The translations under genes and the position numbers were made by a program. Shown piece by piece: positions 24,757-32,362 of a DNA stretch of 64,000 nucleotides. Source of the DNA: Clostridia bacterium (GTDB lineage Bacteria; Bacillota; Clostridia; Lachnospirales; Lachnospiraceae); the NCBI GenBank assembly GCA_009929615.1, contig SAAB01000001.1, positions 1 through 64,000 of the forward strand. Reading direction: 5' to 3'. Below the pieces are notes generated by a model, which was not told the DNA's origin, ran no database searches, and saw only the letters and a program-made list of their open reading frames with translations. How positions within the stretch are numbered: position 1 is the stretch's first letter; each line of letters starts with the position of its first letter.

Positions 24757-25395
24757 ATGACTGGTTTATTATTAAAAGAATTTTATACCCTTCGTAAATA
24801 TCTTGGACAATATGCGATTATATTTATATTTTTTGCGTGTATTAGTTATTACATGGAATCCCCATTATATTTGATGAGTATGTTTACCATGTGTCTGGGA
24901 ATGTTGACTTTAACAGGTATGACTTATGATAATCTGGCAGGATGGGATAAATATGCTTTAACGATGCCGGTGAGCCGTAAGACCATCGTGCTCTCAAAAT
25001 ATCTGATAAACATTATCTTTGATGGAGTTGCCATGGTTGTTGGAGTCGCAGGAAGCATCCTTCTTTCGAAGCTGCTGCCACAATCGGATGAGGGCATTTT
25101 AGAAATATGCCTGGTTGCAGCCGTACCGTTCATGTTTGTGATTTTTGTTTATGCCATTGTTTTACCTTTAATTTTCAAATTTGGTGTGGAGCGAACCAGA
25201 AGCCTCATGATTATTGTTATGATTGTTCCAATCTTTGGTATTTTAGGTTTGGCAAAAATTGCACCGGCATCTGTGTTTGAATTTATAACGAATCATGCGG
25301 TGGTGATGGGGGTAGGTGCAGCAGTTTTCTTTATCCTGTTTTATATTGCATCAGCTTATGTAAGTATAGAAATTTATAGTAAAAAAGAGTTTTAA
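24757..25395 (+). CDS. ABC-2 type permease subunit
   Basis: This is a 212-residue membrane protein with six segments and the N-terminal MTGLLLKEFYTLRKYL and central LPVSRKTIVLSKYL-like element (here MPVSRKTIVLSKY) seen in ABC-2 permeases of GntR-linked exporters. It starts 1 base after the ATPase stop with GGGGGAG upstream. It probably forms the pore for the ATPase at 23898. Confidence 0.85.
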   Translation: MTGLLLKEFYTLRKYLGQYAIIFIFFACISYYMESPLYLMSMFTMCLGMLTLTGMTYDNLAGWDKYALTMPVSRKTIVLSKYLINIIFDGVAMVVGVAGSILLSKLLPQSDEGILEICLVAAVPFMFVIFVYAIVLPLIFKFGVERTRSLMIIVMIVPIFGILGLAKIAPASVFEFITNHAVVMGVGAAVFFILFYIASAYVSIEIYSKKEF

Positions 25396-25405
25396 AGGAA
25401 CCGGA

Positions 25406-25447
25406 AGAGCCTTGTCGGATACAAATGGATTCGACAAGGCTCTCTTT
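25406..25447 (+). terminator. Terminator of the gntR-ABC operon
   Basis: AGAGCCTTGTCG (25406-25417) pairs with CGACAAGGCTCT (25432-25443), followed by CTTTTT. Confidence 0.9.
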
Positions 25448-25458
25448 TTGACGAAATA

Positions 25459-25507
25459 TTGCAATTTGAAATAAAAAAGTGCAATATTTGAAATATATTG
25501 ATATAAT
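25459..25507 (+). promoter_or_regulatory. Promoter of the PrpR-like gene with paired TTGCAAT-type repeats
   Basis: A TATAAT -10 box lies at 25502-25507. Two direct repeats, TTGCAATTTGAAAT (25459-25472) and TGCAATATTTGAAAT (25480-25494), are spaced by about two helical turns and cover the -35 area. Similar copies occur after the gene at 27427-27439 and 27468-27483. These may be operators of the neighbouring regulator. Confidence 0.5.
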
Positions 25508-25528
25508 ATACATAAAGGAGGTGCTGAA

Positions 25529-27424
25529 ATGGCCAAAATAGCAGTGCTATTACCAAGAAATTATATGTTAGAGCAATTAGAGACCGTTTTGGAAGAAAAA
25601 GCGGACCTTAGAGACGATATTATTGTGACAAAGACTATACAAACCTCAGATGCCATTGAGGAAGCACGCAAAGCGGTGGACAAAGGGGCACATATTATTA
25701 TTGCCCGGGGGATTCAGGCAAAAATGATTCATGATTATTTAAAGATTCCTGTCGTAGAAGTCATTTTGACAACACAGGAACTGGGGCTTTTAGTTCTGGA
25801 GGCAAAGAAAATTATCAAGAAAGAGAATCCTCGTATTGCTATTGTCACTTTCAAAAATACTTTGGGGGATATTACTTATTTTAATGAATTATTTCAGGTG
25901 ACACTGGTGCCTTATTACCCATCGGATGTGGAAGAGATGGAACAGATGGTGGCAGAGGCTGTTAAAGATGGTGCTGATTTAATTATAGGTGGGGACCGCG
26001 TGGAACATATCGTCAAGCAGTATAGTGTTCCATCACTTTTTTCACTATCGACAGAGGATTCCATTCGAAATGCTCTGGATATCGCTGAAAAAATGAGTTA
26101 TACAGCGGATGTGGAAAAAGAATTTAATGCCCAGGTTGAGACGATTCTGGATACGGCATTTAATGGTGTTATAAAAATTGACCGGGATAAACATATTTTA
26201 ATTATAAATCGGATGATGGAGGATCTTTTGAAAAAATCTGCATCGGATATGACAGGAAAACGTATCGGAGAGTATGTAGACCTGGAGGATGATTATATTG
26301 AGCGGGTGCTGGAAGGTCGGCAGGAATCCTGCCTGACTTCCATTCAAATTAAAGATGTTCCCCTTATGGTTATGATTGCACCTATAAAGTTGGATGAGGA
26401 AATTACAGGAGCTATTATTTCCTGCCACAAATTAAAAAATGTTCTCAGCCCCAAGATTCAGACGGTGCAGGAGATGTATTTAAGCGGATATGTGGCAAAG
26501 AATTATTTTGAAAAGTTCTATAGCAAAGACCGGAAAATGAAAGATACTATAGAGTTGGCGAAGAAATATGCACTGTCAAAATTTCCAGTGTTGATTTATG
26601 GTGAGGACGAGACAGAATGCAGCCAGTTTGCCCAAAGTATTCATAATAACAGCCTTCGTAAAAACTTTCCATTTATTTCAATTAACTGTGCACATCTGAA
26701 TGAAACACAGCAGATGGAGGCTCTTTTTGGAAATCAGGATTCAGAGAAAGGTTATCTGGAAAGTGGAAAATATGGTACAGTTTATATCCGGGAAATTGAT
26801 AAATTGAGTCCGGCATGCCAGTATCAGTTATTTAAGACGGTAAGTAATCATGGAGCGCTGTTGAATGATGTTGACCGAACGACTTTTTACGATTTTCGTT
26901 TAATAGCATCCTCGAAACGGGATTTGAAGCTTCTTTTAAATAAGGGGGCCTTTCGGGATGATTTGTATTATGCCATCAATGCCCTATCCCTGAAAATTCC
27001 GCCTCTTCGTAAACGTCCGAAGGATGTGGAATATCTGGTGAAACAGTATTTAAAGAATTTTAAAGAGGAGTATTCCCGCTATCTGGTTCTATCGGAGGAT
27101 GCCATGCAGAAATTAATAGGTTATTCTTGGGCGGGAAGTATCACTCAGCTTGAAGCATTTTGTGAGCGTCTCTTTCTGTCAGCCGAGAAAAAGAATATCG
27201 ATGGAGCGATGGTTTCGGAGCTGTTAGAAAGCCTTTATCCGGAGGTTCAAAGCATTGATGGAGTGGAAAAACTTGTTGTATATAAGCAGCCGGAGGCAGA
27301 AGAACTGACAGCATTATTATCAAAATATAATGGCAACAGGAGTAAAGTTGCCAAAGAACTTGGTATAAGTACAACAACTTTATGGCGCAAGATGAAGAAA
27401 TATGGCGTGACAGACAAGGTGTAA
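25529..27424 (+). CDS. PrpR-like regulator with degenerate sigma-54 activator domain
   Basis: This 631-residue protein has an N-terminal PrpR-type ligand domain (residues about 5-185), a PAS domain (about 200-310), an AAA+ domain (about 320-545) and a C-terminal Fis-type helix-turn-helix (NRSKVAKELGISTTTLWRKM). The AAA+ part has lost its working residues. Walker A reads GEDETECS without the Lys, the GAFTGA loop that contacts sigma-54 is replaced by FGNQDSEKGYLE, and Walker B reads VYIREIDKL. It therefore probably does not hydrolyse ATP or activate sigma-54 promoters, and may act as an ordinary DNA-binding regulator. The neighbouring garR remnant suggests sugar-acid metabolism as its former target. 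Confidence 0.8.
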   Translation: MAKIAVLLPRNYMLEQLETVLEEKADLRDDIIVTKTIQTSDAIEEARKAVDKGAHIIIARGIQAKMIHDYLKIPVVEVILTTQELGLLVLEAKKIIKKENPRIAIVTFKNTLGDITYFNELFQVTLVPYYPSDVEEMEQMVAEAVKDGADLIIGGDRVEHIVKQYSVPSLFSLSTEDSIRNALDIAEKMSYTADVEKEFNAQVETILDTAFNGVIKIDRDKHILIINRMMEDLLKKSASDMTGKRIGEYVDLEDDYIERVLEGRQESCLTSIQIKDVPLMVMIAPIKLDEEITGAIISCHKLKNVLSPKIQTVQEMYLSGYVAKNYFEKFYSKDRKMKDTIELAKKYALSKFPVLIYGEDETECSQFAQSIHNNSLRKNFPFISINCAHLNETQQMEALFGNQDSEKGYLESGKYGTVYIREIDKLSPACQYQLFKTVSNHGALLNDVDRTTFYDFRLIASSKRDLKLLLNKGAFRDDLYYAINALSLKIPPLRKRPKDVEYLVKQYLKNFKEEYSRYLVLSEDAMQKLIGYSWAGSITQLEAFCERLFLSAEKKNIDGAMVSELLESLYPEVQSIDGVEKLVVYKQPEAEELTALLSKYNGNRSKVAKELGISTTTLWRKMKKYGVTDKV

Positions 27425-27455
27425 TATTGCAAATTGAATAATAAGTGAAATGTTT

Positions 27456-27496
27456 AAGACGATAGTATTGCAAAAAATGAAATACTGTCGTCTTTT
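27456..27496 (+). terminator. Terminator of the PrpR-like gene
   Basis: AAGACGATAGTATT (27456-27469) pairs with AATACTGTCGTCTT (27481-27494), followed by TT. One of the TTGCAA-type repeats starts at the end of the left arm and fills its loop. Confidence 0.75.
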
Positions 27497-27596
27497 GCAT
27501 TTTTTGAGTATATTTTTTGGGAGTAAAGTCAATAGAAATTGAAAAGAATAGAAATTATAATGACAGCATAAGAAAAAACGAAAGGCGGTATTTAAA

Positions 27597-28274
27597 ATGA
27601 AAGTTGGATTTATTGGATTAGGAATTATGGGAAAACCTATGGCTAAGAACCTTGTAAAGGCTGGTCATGAATTGGTAGTGTTTGATTTTAATAAAGATGC
27701 AGTAGCAGAAGTCGTTTCCTGCGGAGCAACGGAGGCTCAGAGCGGAAAAGAAGTTGCATCTTTATGTAATGTTGTTATTACAATGCTTCCAAACTCCCCA
27801 CATGTAAGAGCTGCTGTACTTGGTGAAAATGGTGTGGCAGAGGGTGCTTCTGAAGGAACAGTTGTTATTGATATGAGCTCTATCGACCCAACAGAAAGTA
27901 AAGCAATCGGTGCTGAACTTGCAAAAATGGGTATTGATATGTTAGATGCTCCTGTATCCGGTGGAGAACCAAAAGCAATTGACGGAACACTTTCCGTAAT
28001 GGTTGGTGGTAAAAAAGATTTATTTGATAAATACTATGATATGTTAATGGTAATGGCAGGTTCTGTTGTATATGTTGGCGAACTTGGTGCCGGAAACATT
28101 GCAAAACTTGCAAACCAGATCGTTGTTGCTGTTAATATTGCAGCAGTATCCGAAGCTATGACATTGGCTAAAAAAGCCGGAGCTGATCCTAAGTTAGTAT
28201 ATGAAGCAATCAGAGGCGGACTTGCAGGCTCTACAGTTATGGATGGAAGAGTTGTGGCGTGTGCCAAAGGGTGA
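27597..28274 (+). pseudogene. garR: Tartronate semialdehyde reductase GarR, C-terminus lost
   Basis: The reading starts like a full beta-hydroxyacid dehydrogenase: the NAD site GFIGLGIMGKPMAKN, the substrate loop DAPVSGGEPKAIDGT and the catalytic Lys region GNIAKLANQ. Family members have about 290 residues; here homology ends at about residue 216 (AGSTVMD) and eleven foreign residues follow. The missing C-terminal helical domain closes the active site and makes the dimer, so the product should be inactive. The break coincides with the start of an aldo/keto reductase fragment, which points to a deletion. Confidence 0.85.
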
Positions 28275-28653
28275 CCACTGTAAAGTCAATCAGGTTCTTT
28301 ATCATCTGGGCTCCAGAGGTATAGAATATGCGCTGCTTCCATGGTTAAAAGAGCATCAGGTAGTTATGATGGCTTATTGTCCACTGGCTCAGGCGGGAAG
28401 CCTTCGCCGGGAATTAACTCAGAATGCCTCAGTAAAACAGGTTGCCAGAAAAAATGGCTTATCAGAAATGCAGGTGCTTCTGGCCTTTGTATTATATCAG
28501 GAGAATGTCATTGCCATTCCGAAAGCAGGCAAACCGGAACACATACAGGAAAATGCCAAAATGGCAGATTTTAAATTGACAGAAGAAGACTATCAGCTGC
28601 TTTCTAATGCTTTTCCGGCACCAAAGAATAAGACTTATTTAGATATTGTATAA
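28243..28653 (+). pseudogene. Aldo/keto reductase, C-terminal fragment
   Basis: From ATG 28243 the frame encodes about 136 residues beginning MEELWRVPKGDHCKVNQV, matching the second half of an aldo/keto reductase (VNQVLYHLGSRGIEY, MAYCPLAQAG, NVIAIPKAGKPEHI). The N-terminal half with the catalytic Asp, Tyr and Lys is absent. The fragment is fused, out of frame, to garR at an ATGGATGGA sequence. It is a remnant of a gene whose 5' half was deleted. Confidence 0.85.
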
Positions 28654-28662
28654 AATAAAAAT

Positions 28663-28693
28663 AAGGGCAGAATCCGTTTTGGATTCTGCCCTT
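28663..28693. terminator. Terminator between convergent genes
   Basis: AAGGGCAGAATCC (28663-28675) pairs perfectly with GGATTCTGCCCTT (28681-28693). On the minus strand ATTTTTATTTTA follows, so it mainly ends the ABC-F gene at 28703. Confidence 0.88.
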
Positions 28694-28702
28694 AAACTTA
28701 TA

Positions 28703-30355
28703 TTATGCATTTTCTTCTTCGTTTTCATCTTCTAACTGAACATCCATATTCATAACTTGGCGTTTTCTTGCCATCTCGTCATTTTCAAGATATTCATCAT
28801 AAGTGCACTGTTTATCAATCAGGCCGGTAGCCGTGATTTCCATGATGCGGTTAGCTGTGGTCTGTACAAATTGGTGGTCCTGTGAAGTGAAGAGGAGAAC
28901 ACCCGGATATTTAACAAGACCGTTATTTAATGCTGTAATAGATTCCATATCCAAATGGTTGGTAGGTTCGTCCATAATCATGGTGTTTGAACCGGACATC
29001 ATCATTCGGGAAAGCATACAGCGGACACGTTCACCACCGGAGAGAACATTGACACGTTTTAAACCGTCGTCGCCGGAGAAGAGCATACGTCCTAAAAATC
29101 CACGGACGAAGGTAACATCCTTTTCAGGAGACCATGGCATCATCCAGTCAACAATGGTATCATCCCCTGTAAATTCTTTGGTATTATCCTTAGGGAAATA
29201 GGACTGGGAAGTTGTTACACCCCATTTGAAAGAACCTTCGTCCGGCTCCATTTCGCCGACAAGAATCTTAAACAGGGTAGTTGTTGCATTAACATTTGGT
29301 CCTACAAAAGCAACCTTGTCTTCGTGATTCAATGTGAAAGAGATATTGTCTAATACTTTGACACCATCGATGGTTTTGGAGATACCATCAACTAAGAGAA
29401 CCTCGTTTCCAATTTCACGGTTTGGCTTAAAGTCAATATAAGGATATTTACGGCTGGATGGACGAATATCATCCAGTTCGATTTTCTCCAGAGCACGTTT
29501 TCTGGAAGTAGCCTGTTTAGATTTGGAAGCATTGGCACTGAAACGCTGGATAAAGTCCTGAAGTTCTTTGATTTTATCCTCTTTCTTTTTATTTGCTTCT
29601 TTCATCTGTTTTACCATTAACTGGCTGGATTCGTACCAGAAATCATAGTTTCCGGCATAGAGCTGAATCTTACCATAGTCAATATCAGCAATATGGGTGC
29701 AGACCTTATTCAGGAAATAACGGTCATGGGATACAACGATAACGGTATTTTCAAAGTTAATTAAAAATTCTTCAAGCCAGGCAATAGCATCCATATCCAA
29801 ATGGTTGGTAGGCTCATCGAGAAGAAGAACGTCCGGATTGCCAAAGAGGGCTTTGGCAAGCAGTACTTTGACTTTCTGTCCGCCATCCAGGTCTTTCATC
29901 AGACTGTAGTGTAAGTCTGTGTCAATACTTAAACCGTTTAAAAGAATAGCAGCATCACTTTCTGCTTCCCATCCGTTTAATTCGGCGAATTCTCCTTCCA
30001 GTTCACTGGCACGGATACCATCTTTTTCTGTGAAATCTTCTTTCATATAGATAGCATCTTTTTCCTTCATAATTTCATAAAGGCGGGTATTGCCCATAAT
30101 TACTGTGTCCAGTACCTGATAATCATCATATTTGTAATGGTCCTGCTCCAGTACGGAAAGACGTTCGCCCTGGTTCATAACGATATCACCTTTACTTGGT
30201 TCCAGTTTTCCGGAAAGAATCTTAAGAAAAGTAGATTTTCCTGCACCATTGGCACCAATTAAGCCGTAGCAGTTTCCTTCGGTGAATTTAATATTTACAT
30301 CTTCAAATAATGCACGTTTTCCCAAACGCAGAGTTACATTGTTAGCACTTATCAT
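28703..30355 (-). CDS. ABC-F ATPase with degenerate second ATP site
   Basis: This is a 550-residue soluble protein with two ABC domains in one chain and no membrane segment, the ABC-F plan; such proteins act on the ribosome. The first domain has GANGAGKST, a weak signature DLDGGQKVK and LLLDEPTNHLD. The linker (about residues 240-300) is charged and coiled. In the second domain Walker A reads GPNVNATTT, without the usual GxGKS/T lysine, while LSGGERVR and DEPTNHLD are kept. It is nearest to the YkpA/YbiT type. The role in translation or antibiotic protection is not established here. It is a single gene with its own terminator. Confidence 0.85.
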   Translation of the reverse strand: MISANNVTLRLGKRALFEDVNIKFTEGNCYGLIGANGAGKSTFLKILSGKLEPSKGDIVMNQGERLSVLEQDHYKYDDYQVLDTVIMGNTRLYEIMKEKDAIYMKEDFTEKDGIRASELEGEFAELNGWEAESDAAILLNGLSIDTDLHYSLMKDLDGGQKVKVLLAKALFGNPDVLLLDEPTNHLDMDAIAWLEEFLINFENTVIVVSHDRYFLNKVCTHIADIDYGKIQLYAGNYDFWYESSQLMVKQMKEANKKKEDKIKELQDFIQRFSANASKSKQATSRKRALEKIELDDIRPSSRKYPYIDFKPNREIGNEVLLVDGISKTIDGVKVLDNISFTLNHEDKVAFVGPNVNATTTLFKILVGEMEPDEGSFKWGVTTSQSYFPKDNTKEFTGDDTIVDWMMPWSPEKDVTFVRGFLGRMLFSGDDGLKRVNVLSGGERVRCMLSRMMMSGSNTMIMDEPTNHLDMESITALNNGLVKYPGVLLFTSQDHQFVQTTANRIMEITATGLIDKQCTYDEYLENDEMARKRQVMNMDVQLEDENEEENA

Positions 30356-30513
30356 TTTTTAATACCTTTCTAATCTGTTCTATTATAACGACATATCTTC
30401 TATTGTAACGAAAAATGGCGAATTTGCAAGGACTTAATTACTAATATTGACGTTATGGGCAAAATCATTTATGATAAATTTTGTTATTGATGAAAATTAG
30501 GAGAGTGTCTCGT

Positions 30514-32295
30514 ATGAATATATTAAATATTGAACATATCCATAAAGTCTTTGGAGATAAAGTGATTTTTGATGATGTCTCTTTTGGAATACATGATGGA
30601 GATAAAATCGGAATTATAGGAATTAATGGAACAGGTAAGTCTACACTGCTGAAGATTATTGGCGGGGTTGAAGAACCGGATGCCGGGCAGATTGTTAAGC
30701 AGAATGGGCTGAAGATTGCTTATCTGGACCAAAGCCCTGAATTTCCTAAAGGAGCAACCGTTGCATCCTATGCATTGGATGGAAATGATGAAACGGACTG
30801 GATTGTACAGAGTAATCTGACAAAATTAGGGATTATGGATTATAATGCCCATATGGATGAATTATCCGGTGGACAGCGGCGCAAAGTGGCACTGGCAAAG
30901 GTTCTGGCAGATGATTTTGATGTGTTGCTTTTAGATGAACCGACAAATCATCTGGATGAAGAAATGATTTTATGGCTTGAAGATTATCTGAGAAGTTATA
31001 AAGGCGTGCTTTTGATGGTTACCCATGACCGGTACTTTCTGGACAGGGTATCCAATCGGATATTGGAAATCAGCCGTGGAAAACTCTATGGCTACGATGC
31101 CAACTATTCAGAATTTCTGGAACTAAAGGCTGAAAGAGAAGAGATGGAACTTGCATCCGAACGGAAACGCCAGAGTGTTCTCCGTATGGAACTGGAGTGG
31201 GCGAAACGGGGATGCCGGGCGAGAACAACGAAACAGAAAGCACGGTTAGAGCGATTAGAAGCGTTAAAGAATGGCAAGGCACCTCTGCAGGATGCAGCTG
31301 TTGAAATGGATTCTATAGAAACCCGTATGGGAAAGAAAACAATTGAACTTCATCATGTGAGCAAGTGTTATGGGGATACGGTTCTTATTGACGATTTTGA
31401 TTATATTGTACTGAAAAACCAACGACTTGGAATTATTGGTGCCAATGGCTGCGGCAAATCCACACTGATTAAAATGATTGCCGGGCAAATTAAACCGGAT
31501 GCCGGTGAAATCGAAATCGGTGAGACCATTAAGATTGGCTATCTGGCTCAGGAAGAACCAGATATGGACAGAGACCTGAGAGTTATTGATTATATTAAAG
31601 ATATTGCAGAGTATGTGCAGACAAAAGAAGGAAAAATCAGTGCGTCTCAGATGCTGGAACGGTTCCTTTTTACACCGGATATGCAGTATACACCAATCTC
31701 AAAATTATCCGGAGGTGAGAAACGTCGCTTATATCTGTTGTCGGTATTAATCAGCGGTGCGAATGTACTTATTTTAGATGAGCCTTCAAATAATGTGGAT
31801 ATTCCGACATTGACGATTCTGGAAGATTATCTGAATTCCTTTAGCGGCATTGTTATCACTGTATCTCATGACCGGTATTTTCTGGATAATGTTGTGGACC
31901 GTATTTTTGAATTTGATGGCAAAGGCCATTTACAGCAGTATGAAGGCGGATATACGGATTACGTTGAAGCAAAACAGCGTTTCGAACAGCCAAAGATTGA
32001 AGAGACAGTAAAGAAAAAAACAGAAAATAAAGACTGGAAACAGAATCGGCCTGCGAAATTAAAATTCACCTTTAAGGAACAGAAAGAATTTGAGACCATT
32101 GATGATGATATTGCGGCATTGGAAGAGAAGATAGCACAGCTGGATGCAGATATGCTGGCGAATGCGACGAACTCGATGAAACTTTCGGAATTGTCGGTTG
32201 AAAAGGAAAAATCAGAGGCTTTATTAGAGGAAAAGATGGACCGGTGGGTCTATTTAAATGATTTGGCTGAACGGATTGAGGCTTCAGAAAATTAG
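30514..32295 (+). CDS. ABC-F ATPase, Uup-like
   Basis: This 593-residue protein has two intact ABC domains: GINGTGKST, LSGGQRRKV and DEPTNHLDEE in the first, and GANGCGKST, LSGGEKRRL and DEPSNNVDI in the second. A charged linker lies at about 235-285. The C-terminal 80 residues form a predicted coiled coil (ALEEKIAQLDADMLAN), the mark of Uup-type proteins, which bind ribosomes or branched DNA. ATG 30514 has TTAGGAGAG upstream; an in-frame ATG at 30481 lacks a ribosome site. It diverges from the other ABC-F gene at 28703. Confidence 0.9.
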   Translation: MNILNIEHIHKVFGDKVIFDDVSFGIHDGDKIGIIGINGTGKSTLLKIIGGVEEPDAGQIVKQNGLKIAYLDQSPEFPKGATVASYALDGNDETDWIVQSNLTKLGIMDYNAHMDELSGGQRRKVALAKVLADDFDVLLLDEPTNHLDEEMILWLEDYLRSYKGVLLMVTHDRYFLDRVSNRILEISRGKLYGYDANYSEFLELKAEREEMELASERKRQSVLRMELEWAKRGCRARTTKQKARLERLEALKNGKAPLQDAAVEMDSIETRMGKKTIELHHVSKCYGDTVLIDDFDYIVLKNQRLGIIGANGCGKSTLIKMIAGQIKPDAGEIEIGETIKIGYLAQEEPDMDRDLRVIDYIKDIAEYVQTKEGKISASQMLERFLFTPDMQYTPISKLSGGEKRRLYLLSVLISGANVLILDEPSNNVDIPTLTILEDYLNSFSGIVITVSHDRYFLDNVVDRIFEFDGKGHLQQYEGGYTDYVEAKQRFEQPKIEETVKKKTENKDWKQNRPAKLKFTFKEQKEFETIDDDIAALEEKIAQLDADMLANATNSMKLSELSVEKEKSEALLEEKMDRWVYLNDLAERIEASEN

Positions 32296-32321
32296 ATTTT
32301 AATGTAATTTGCCTTTTTATT

Positions 32322-32330
32322 TGTTATAAT
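32322..32330 (+). promoter_or_regulatory. Extended -10 promoter of the GH13-fold gene
   Basis: TGTTATAAT at 32322-32330 is an extended -10 element (TG-N-TATAAT), 33 bases before the ATG. The -35 region is poor, which extended -10 promoters tolerate. Confidence 0.6.
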
Positions 32331-32362
32331 GTTGGTAGTGTATTTCCTAAGGAGGCGAAAAC

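Noticed and set aside
25440-25528. Sigma-54 promoter before the PrpR-like gene
   Set aside because: The TTGCAA elements resemble part of a -12 box, but there is no TGGCAC at the right distance; a TATAAT box suits a housekeeping promoter better.
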